NCBI RefSeq assembly: GCF_024679245.1
Contig: NC_090191.1
Coordinates: 2,314,778-2,378,777, forward strand
From: Pseudorasbora parva
Taxonomy: Eukaryota > Chordata > Actinopteri > Cypriniformes > Gobionidae
Reading direction: 5' to 3'
DNA: 64,000 nucleotides
Shown here one piece after another: positions 56,736 through 64,000 of this stretch. The notes under the pieces are model-generated. The model was not told the DNA's origin. It saw nothing but the letters and a program-made list of their open reading frames with translations, and made no database searches. Position numbers and translations under genes: made by a program. The first letter of the stretch is position 1, and each line of letters opens with the position of its first letter.

Positions 56736-57721
56736 AAAAGATTTTGTGTGTCACGTCAGTAAATAGCATTCTGAGCAACTGAATGAACTTCACTGACCGA
56801 ATTGCTGTTTTGAGTCTGAACGAGATAGAGAGAGATCGTTCGTGAATGAACTGGTAGGCTACCTCAGTCATTTAGCATGCGTGTCAGTCTCGTTCAGCAA
56901 TCAGCAGAAAGCGGATGCAAAGCACAGTTATAGACAAACCTCATGTTTATAACCCCATGTTTACCATAATCCCTGATATATGAATGTCTAAATGTCTGAC
57001 CAAACAATTAAATGTTAATCATGCAAGAAAACATGCTTTGGTCATCTAAACCACTTAATTAGACTTTTATTTAATGAGTAGATTATGCATTTTAATAAAG
57101 CCAAATCAGTTTTTTTTTTAAGTAAATACGTTCATTTGACTTAAGACATAAAACACTCTTTTTCATCACCTGCGGTCATATTTATGTAATATTAAAAAAA
57201 AAAAATTACTGAACGAATCAATGAACGAATCTGAACTAATCATTTTGGTGAACGAACTAAAAATGAATGACTCTCTTAAAAGAACCAAAATTTCCACCAT
57301 TACTACAAGGTTTTGGAGGGGTCTGCAGTTAAAGGCCTGTTGGACTCCTTTAATTTAGAGGGTTTCCACACAATATTAAGAATATTGAGCTGAAGCTTGC
57401 CTTTACAAAATTAAAATGCAAATCGAAGGGCAATATCTGTAGAAAAATCACAATTAGATATTTTCCCTAAACTGCACATCTCTATATTCCAATCCACTTC
57501 AATAACACCTGTGGCAGTGTCCTAACCACATAGAATCCAAACATGATGAGTTTGGAAATTGTCCTAAAAAACAGAAATGGTTACAAATATCGAGAAAAGG
57601 TTCTGACATTAAATGTAACCCCTTTTTCTGTAGCTTAGTTAGTATATTTGATGCCTTAAATGTTTTAATATCTTGAGGTCTGTTGTTTTGTGCCATTCAA
57701 CTGGGATTTTGTCTCTTTTAG
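56736..57721. other. Gene C intron 2, 3' part
   Basis: 56736-57310 has GAACGAATC/GTTCGTGAATGA-like motifs and ends in CCACCATTACTA, resembling a degraded hAT right end. From about 57615 the sequence is the conserved pre-exon-3 intron of this gene family. Confidence 0.45.
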
Positions 57722-58872
57722 ATTTGATGTCTCTGAAAGTGGAGAGTCAAGAACTAAATGAAATGGAAGAAAAAGATCAGTATCGGCAACATCGTGATTT
57801 CATAACTGAAGAAAAATCTTTTAGTTGCTCACAGACTGAACAGATTTCCTCACAAAAAATCACTCAAAAGCCAGGAAAGAGTTTAATTAAAAAGCGACAC
57901 CTTAAAGTCCACATGAGAGATCACACTGGAGTGAAGCCTTTCACCTGCCTACAGTGTGGAAAGACTTTCAATCATAAACAGAGTCTTAAAGTCCACATGA
58001 GAGTTCACACTGGAGAGAAGCCTTACACCTGCCAACAGTGTGGAAAGAGTTTTACTAAAAACGGGAGTCTCAGAGTCCACATGAGAGTTCACACTGGAGA
58101 GAGACCTTACACCTGCCAACAGTGTGGAAAGAGTTTCAATCATAACGTGAGTCTTAAAGTCCACATGAGAGTTCACACTGGAGAGAAGCCTTTCACCTGC
58201 CAACAGTGTGGAAAGAGTTTCACTGAAAACAGGAATCTTAAAGTCCACATGAGAGTTCACACTGGAGAGAAGCCTTTCACCTGCCAACAGTGTGGAAAGA
58301 GTTTCAATCATAAAGTAAATTTTGGGGAACACATGAGAGTTCACACCGGAGTGAAGCCTTACACCTGCCTACAGTGTGGAAAGAGTTTCACTCGAAAAGG
58401 AAGCCTTGAAAAACACATGACAATTCACACTGGAGAGAAGCCTTACACCTGCCAAGAGTGTGGAAAGTGTTTCACTCATAAAGTGAGTCTTAAAATCCAC
58501 ATAAGAGTTCACACTGGAGAGGATTACACCTGCCAACAATGTGGAAAGAGTTTAATTAGAAAAGAAAATCTTGAAGCCCACATGAGAGTTCACACTGGAG
58601 AGAAGCCTTACACCTGCCAAGAGTGTGGAAAGAGTTTCACTTATACACAGAGTCTTAAAATCCACATGAGAATTCACACTGGAGAGAAGCCTTACACCTG
58701 CCAACAGTGTGGAAAGAGTTTCAATCATAAAGGAAGTCTTAAAGTCCACATGAGAATTCACACTGGAGAGAAGCCTTACACCTGCCAACAATGTGGAAAG
58801 AGTTTCAATCATAAAGGGAATCTGAAAACCCACATGATATTTCACACTGGAGAGAAGCCTTCTTCTGAATGA
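57722..58872 (+). CDS. Gene C exon 3: eleven C2H2 zinc fingers
   Basis: Acceptor TCTCTTTTAG|ATTTGATG gives [20 protein letters not shown] and the linker [10 protein letters not shown]. Eleven uninterrupted fingers follow. Contact residues (-1,2,3,6) are HQSV, KGSV, HVSV, ERNV, HVNE, RGSK, HVSI, RENA, YQSI, HGSV and HGNT. The linker between fingers 7 and 8 is HTGEDYTC, two residues shorter than the usual TGEKPYTC. The protein ends GEKPSSE with TGA at 58870-58872. With the FiNZ exon it forms a 440-residue protein without lesions, so gene C is the best candidate for a functional member. Expected in the nucleus as a DNA-binding, likely repressive regulator; targets unknown. Confidence 0.9.
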
Positions 58873-58985
58873 GTACAGAATCTCCTGATCAAAACACACA
58901 TGAAGAAGATGGAGTAAAACAAGCGATAATATGTATGCAGATGCAAATGCAAACTAACATGATTATCAACATTAAACATCATATA

Positions 58986-60428
58986 CAGTGAGGAAAATAA
59001 GTATTTTAACACCCTGCTATTTTGCAAGTTCTCCCACTTAGAAATCATGGAGGGGTCTGAAATTGTCATCGTAGGTGCATGTCCACTGTGAGAGACAATC
59101 TAAAAATAAACAAAATCCAGAATTCACAATGTATGATTTTTTTTAATGATTAATTTGTATGATACAGCTGCAAATAAGTATTTGAACACCTCAGAAAATC
59201 AATGTTAATATTTGGTACAGTAGCCCTTGTTTGCAATTACAGAGGTCAAACGTTTCCTGTAGTTTTTCACCAGGATTGCACACTGCAGGAGGGATTTTGG
59301 CCCACTCCTCCACACAGATCTTCTCTAGATCAGTCAGGTTTCTGGTCTGTTGCTAAGAAACACGGAATTTGAGCTCCCTCATAAGATTCTCTATTGGGTT
59401 TAGGTCTGGAGACTGGCTAGGCCACACCAGAACCTTGATATTTTACTTACAGAGCCACTCTTTGGTGATCCTGGCTGTGTGCCTCGGGTCATTGTCATGT
59501 TGGAAGACCCAGCCTCGACCCATCCTCAATGCTCTAATTGAGGGAAGGAAGTTGTTCCCCAAAATCTTGCAATACATGGCCCCGATCATCCTCTCCTTAA
59601 TACAGTGTATTCGCCCTGTCCCATGTGCAGAAAAACCTCCTAAAGCATGATGCTACCACCCCCATGTTTCACAGTAGGGATGGTGTTCTTGGGATAGTAC
59701 TCATCATTCTTCTTCCTCCAAACACGTTTAGTGGAATTATGACCAAAAAGTTATATTTTGGTCTCATCTGACCACATGACTTTCTCCCATGACTCCTCTG
59801 GATCATCCAAATGGTCACTGGCAAACTTAAGATAGGCCTGGACATGTGCTGGTTTAAGCAGGGAAACCTTCCGTGCCATGCATGATTTCAAACCATGATG
59901 TCTTAGTGTATTACCAACAGTAACCTTGGAAAAGGTGGTCCCAGCTCTTTTCAGGTCATTGACCAGCTCCTCCTGTGTAGTTCTGGGCTGATTTCTCACC
60001 TTTCTTAGGATCATTGAGACCCCACGAGGTGAGATCTTGCATGGAGCCCCAGTCCGAGGGAGATTGACAGTCATGTTTAGCTTCTTCCATTGTCTAATGA
60101 TTGCTCCAACACTGGAGGTGTACAATTTTTTCTCTAGTGTCTTTTGACAGCTCTTTGGTCTTGGCCATGTTAATAATTGGATTCTTTTTGATTGTATGGG
60201 GTGGACAGGTGTCTTTATGCAGTTAACGGCTTTAAACCGGTGCATCTAATTTAGGATAATGAATGGAGTGGAGGTGGACATTTTAAAGGCACACTAACAG
60301 GTCTTTGAGGGTCAGAATTCTAGCTGATAGACAGGTGTTCAAATACTTATTTGCAGCTGTATCATACAAATAAATAGTTTAAAAAACATACATTTTGATT
60401 TCTCGATTATTTTTTTTTAGATTATGTC
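58986..60428 (-). mobile_element. Tc1-like element, reverse, one end truncated
   Basis: Starts after TA at 58984-58985 with CAGTGAGGAAAATAAGTATT. The inner repeats TATGATACAGCTGCAAATAA and TTATTTGCAGCTGTATCATA are mirrored at about 59160 and 60345. The minus strand carries the transposase: [48 protein letters not shown] and the first catalytic Asp in VMWSDETKI (60245-59751). Later motifs are in broken frames to about 59350. The right outer terminus is replaced from about 60430. Confidence 0.85.
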
Positions 60429-62040
60429 TGTAATGCGAGACTGGAAGAAAAAACAGAAGATCCAAGTGCAAGTGCAAAAGAAGTTTATTTAACAGATACT
60501 CAGAAACTCCAAGCTTCAAGCAACTTAAAGGCTATAAGCCGATAAACTCAGGTTGCTCTCAGACACTACAGGGAAAGTCACAGTCAGCCTTGGATCGCGC
60601 ACTGGCGAATAGAGATGGTTGCTGACAGTCTTAGGATCGTCTATAGGCGAGTAGGGACAGGCAGGCTGGAATCGTGCACCTGCGAAAATAGACAGATACA
60701 GGCTGGCTGGAATCACGCACCGGCGAGAATAGACAGATACAGGCTGGCTGGTAAAGCAGTGACCGCAGTGGACAGGATGGTCAAGCAGAGAACGGAAACC
60801 TCCACAGACGGACTCAGGAAACTGAGAACACCGTCTAGGGAGACGGAGAGCAGAGAACCAGACCGGGACAGCGTCTGCAAGGAATCCAGACACTGCCATC
60901 ATATTTATGTGAAAATTATCAAAAACTCTGGCTGTGGTTGGCAACTTTTTTTTAATGTAGTGTTGGCTGGGAAAGAGTTAATATGTCGTTCAGGTAAATA
61001 TGTGAATATGTACTCTGATTATCTTTACTGTAATAAAATGAAATATGAGAAACACAACCCTCTTCATGTTAACCCTCTGGACCCAAAGAATGCGCCCACG
61101 CATTTTGCTGTATTTTTCCTCATGATAGTGTCAAACAACTTAAAATACATTTTTGGCCTCACAGACATAATCTGCCACTCAGACACGACATATATATCTT
61201 TATAAAGCTTGGAATGTCTACTTTTAAATTCAGTCATTTATATAAAAAACAAATATTCTCTGTTTATGTAATCCGTATGAAAACAGTGAGAGGTCCAGTT
61301 CCTCCGGTACAGCCTCATTATCTGTAATGTGACCACACCCACGCACATGCAAACGATTCATATCCAAATCGTCCACGAGGAAGGACCGCGAACCTTTAAA
61401 CCATAGACATAATATACGTAGACTCCCCAAAGACTTACACTGCCTATTGGAGCGGACGTATCAGCGCGGCGCCATCTTGCATGGGTCTCCAATGTGCCGC
61501 CCCCTGCATTTATTTCTACTGAGGAAGATGTATTCTCAACTACAATGATCATAACTCCCCGAGTTTTTACCGGATTTTCACACGGTTTGGTTTGTTACAA
61601 ACTACAGAGACTTATTTATGATACAGGGCACTGTCACACATTGAAAAATTCTGCTTTCATGTAGAAAGACTTTGTATTACGAGCTTTAACTAAGACATAT
61701 GATAGACTATGACATTGATAAATGAATGAATTTTATATTTTAATAAAGAAACAAGTTTGATTGTTAATTTGAATTTATTTCTCTCATACACTCACACAGG
61801 CATATTGATAAATGTATAAATTTATGAATTTTATATTTTAATAAAGAAACAAGTTTGATTTTTCACTTGAATTTATTTCACACACACTCACACACACACT
61901 CACTCACTCACACTCTCACACACACACACACATACTGTACCAGCTCAGAATTATTATTTTTTGAAAGGCCTAAAGTAAACGTTATAATTCCAGGTCATTC
62001 CAGCATCTTACATTATCCTGTCAGGCTTGCAACTGGGACT
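60429..62040. repeat. Intergenic DNA with short tandem repeats
   Basis: No gene. A 41-bp unit (CTGGAATC...AGACAGATACAGG) is duplicated at about 60666-60751, in a GC-richer block that may be an LTR fragment. TTAACCCTCTGGACCCAAAG at about 61069 resembles a TTAA-type element end. Two ~92-bp copies of ATTTTATATTTTAATAAAGA lie at about 61712-61890, followed by a (CACT/CA)n run to 61931. Confidence 0.5.
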
Positions 62041-62046
62041 GGGGAG

Positions 62047-62773
62047 CTAAAATCCTTTAAAAAGAACTGTTTTGCACAGCTTCTTGCATATGCTTGCACT
62101 CTGTAACTCCAGGGTAGTTAATTTTGCGATGTGGTGCAGCCTTACTTTGTGAAATACAGACACCACAAATGACACAAGCATGAAATGATGGTTCTCAATT
62201 CCAAATTGGGTGTCTGAAATGTGCTCCCCGAGTAAGAACACATCCTCTGAACCAGTCTCCGCCCGAACGAAACGGTTGACGAAGGATCCACGGACACCTT
62301 GTTCCTTTGAGTTTTGTCAAATCACACGCTCTGCTGCTCTGACCACCTTCACTGTTCCCTCTGAGGGGATCATCAGCCCACCACTGTTTTAAGTTCAAGC
62401 AGGTGGTAGCTCTTGTCAAAAGATGAGGGTACAGCAGCTGTGACGAGGCTTGCACGGCACACCTCACAGGACAGTTTTTTCAGAATTTTTCTGACAACAA
62501 ACCCTGAAATGTAGACAAGGGCATTGTCCACAAGACCACCAAAGCGGGTGGGCAGGTAACTGTGGTCACATATGACTGCAGATATGTTTGCAAATGGAGA
62601 CAGGAGCTCTTCCTCTACCATTAAAACAGAGTGCATGTCTTCAGCTGATAGGGACACAGTTTCATCTTGTGCTGCCACACTGCCTGACCCACTTGGTGCG
62701 ACACCACAACGGACCATCAGACGACGGAAAATGCCTTGGAACTGCCCTGCAGTTGGATTGTTATTCCAGCCTC
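62047..62773 (-). pseudogene. P-element/THAP9-like transposase, C-terminal exon (broken)
   Basis: Acceptor TTTTTTTTAG|GAGGCTGGAA at 62773 opens GGWNNNPTAGQFQGIFRRL, the conserved C-terminal region of P-element/THAP9-type transposases. AAQDETVSLSAEDM, YISGFVVRKILKKLSCEVC and SYHLLELK follow. A one-base change of frame near 62385 and a TGA near 62320 interrupt it. Homologous sequence then continues as FLLGEHISDTQFGIENHHFM and KLCKTVLFKGF to a stop at about 62047. The enzyme cuts and moves P elements in the nucleus; this copy is inactive. Confidence 0.75.
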
Positions 62774-63210
62774 CTAAAAAAAACAACCTTTTACAGACTT
62801 AGATTGCAGAGATGTGTAATGAGGACAGTCAGAGTCGTAATAGATATATCTTCTGAGGTAAGGTAAGGAAACTGCTGTATAACCATTTTTCCCCCACAGG
62901 TAAGCTATAAAAGGTAAGTAAGGTAATAACTCTATAACCATGTTTTTTTCTAAAGGTAGGCTTTAAAAAAGATACACACTGGTGTCTGATGTGCTGTTTG
63001 CTTTAGGGGGTGGATTACTTCATGAAGTGATAGCCACCAATAAGTGACCAGTCTGAGAGGTCTATCACATCAAATCATACTGTAAACTAGGGATGTATAG
63101 GTACTGTATATATATAAAAACCTTCTACTGTAATTTGCCCACCCAGAAGGTACCAATATCCAGTCTGGCCCATTGACTAAAAAAACTAATTATAAATGTG
63201 AAAATTATAC

Positions 63211-63356
63211 CTGATGCCCTGACAGAATTGAACAAAAGCTCCAAGTGATCCTGACTGAAGCGGCATGTGCAGACATAACGCTGAACTTGGAGCATGTCCG
63301 GAATAATCATCAACAATGTGTCCATGTTGATGACAAAGCCAATGACTGACAGATAC
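63211..63356 (-). pseudogene. P-element/THAP9-like transposase, penultimate exon
   Basis: Between acceptor TTTTGAAG|GTATCTG and donor GCATCAG|GTATAAT the exon reads YLSVIGFVINMDTLL and YVCTCRFSQDHLELLFNSVR before ASG. Splicing to 62773 joins ASG|GWNNNP in frame, reconstituting the expected conserved junction. N-terminal exons, including the THAP zinc finger, are not in the window. Confidence 0.7.
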
Positions 63357-64000
63357 CTTCAAAAGAAAACGTTTCATCAATAAGATCATGGCAAAACAAG
63401 ACACCTCGAGAGCACCTAGTAATTTCAGTTATTGAAAGACATTGACTTTTCTACAAATATTCATAACATGTAGCACAACACATGGTGACAGAGATAGCAA
63501 CGGCAATAAATGTTTTGCTTCAATAAAGTCCCTGAATGGTAAATGATTTAAGTGTAGTACAAATCTACTGGGTGCAAAATTACTGGGTGCTTCTTGAGAG
63601 TATAAGTTAGTGTCAGGAACAACTAGGAACTATATTAAAACTGAAAAGGAGAGCTTAAAAACAAGAACATGTCATACTGTACATACCATTTGGCACCTCT
63701 ATGACCTGAAAAACACTGAACACAAGCAGATTCCAACATGCAGAGACAAACATCATAAACAAGAAGAAAAGGTGCAATACAAGATATGCTCCTTAAAGCA
63801 GGAAGGACTCACATTATCTCCGGCCTCTGGTTTTGCAAACAGCAACATCATATGAACATACACACCATATTTGACACCTTTCCTGTATCACCTGAAAAAG
63901 ACTGAACAGAAGAGTCAACAGAAACAAAACTGCAGACAGCACAACCAGAGAAAGAGCATCTTATGAACTTGATGCATAGCAAGAGAACAGAGCATCATAT
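63357..64000. other. Right-edge intergenic/intronic DNA
   Basis: No gene. Two related blocks (ACCATTTGGCACCTCTATGA near 63686 and ACCATATTTGACACCTTTCC near 63866) form a degenerate tandem duplication, about 180 bp apart. This may be intron of the P-element gene. Confidence 0.45.

Noticed and set aside
57990..58860. Regular 84-bp repeat spacing resembling a CRISPR array
   Set aside because: Repeats are zinc-finger codons in a vertebrate context, without spacer/repeat structure.
60615..61205. 196-codon + strand frame
   Set aside because: Runs through a 41-bp tandem repeat and AT-rich DNA with no similarity or splice logic.

Overview
The window looks like a gene-poor, transposon-packed stretch of a cyprinid teleost genome (zebrafish or a close relative). 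The evidence is a tandem family of C2H2 zinc-finger genes whose N-terminal exon encodes the fish-specific FiNZ module (IKEESEDVKIEET...RVKHEET), together with fish-type Tc1, hAT, PIF/Harbinger-like, L2, RTE, BEL, Gypsy and P/THAP9-like elements. There are no bacterial-type operons, rRNAs, convincing tRNAs or CRISPR arrays.

Host genes, all on the + strand. (i) 2-552 is the 3' end of a zinc-finger array cut by a Tc1 remnant. (ii) Gene A: non-coding exon 1 ending at 6920, FiNZ exon 7220-7478, finger exon 18255-19207 (9 fingers). (iii) Gene B: exon 1 ending at 30411, FiNZ exon 31235-31754 with six tandem FiNZ units, finger exon 38253-39010 (6 fingers, then a frameshift). (iv) Gene C: exon 1 ending at 41856, FiNZ exon 53861-54032, finger exon 57722-58872 (11 fingers). 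The three complete genes share the same splice plan: a CRE-containing exon 1, a donor GAAAG|GT, a FiNZ exon ending ACAG|GT, and a phase-1 acceptor CTTTTAG|AT opening into the D-(L/V)-M-(A/S)-L-K-V-E-S-Q-E-L segment. They also share homologous upstream and intronic sequence, so they arose by segmental duplication.

Everything else is mostly mobile DNA. Gene A intron 2 holds a Tc1 element split by a nearly full-length L2 LINE, an antisense LINE carrying a Harbinger-like element, and a second copy of a Harbinger-like MITE also found upstream at 4395-4969. Between genes A and B lie a broken Tc1, an antisense LINE whose ORF1 is split by a hAT element that itself carries a solo LTR, a long-TIR Tc1 interrupted by a 754-bp insert, and an RTE fragment. 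Gene B intron 2 holds two nested hATs, a (GT)n locus and a third hAT. Gene C intron 1 holds TIR elements, a 3.9-kb composite hAT with a ~960-bp palindrome, and a Gypsy copy with the unusual INT-before-RT order (Gmr1-like); a second such copy lies in intron 2. The right end carries a reverse Tc1 and a P-element/THAP9-like transposase remnant.

FiNZ zinc-finger proteins are thought to bind DNA through their finger arrays, probably to silence transposons, while the FiNZ leader is a probable regulatory module. Each FiNZ unit here carries three psi-K-x-E SUMO consensus motifs, so unit number (2, 3 or 6) may tune effector strength. An unidentified pair of related minus-strand ORF fragments (2764-3456 and 5520-6107) is the least explained coding-like signal. 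All assignments were read from the sequence without database searches.
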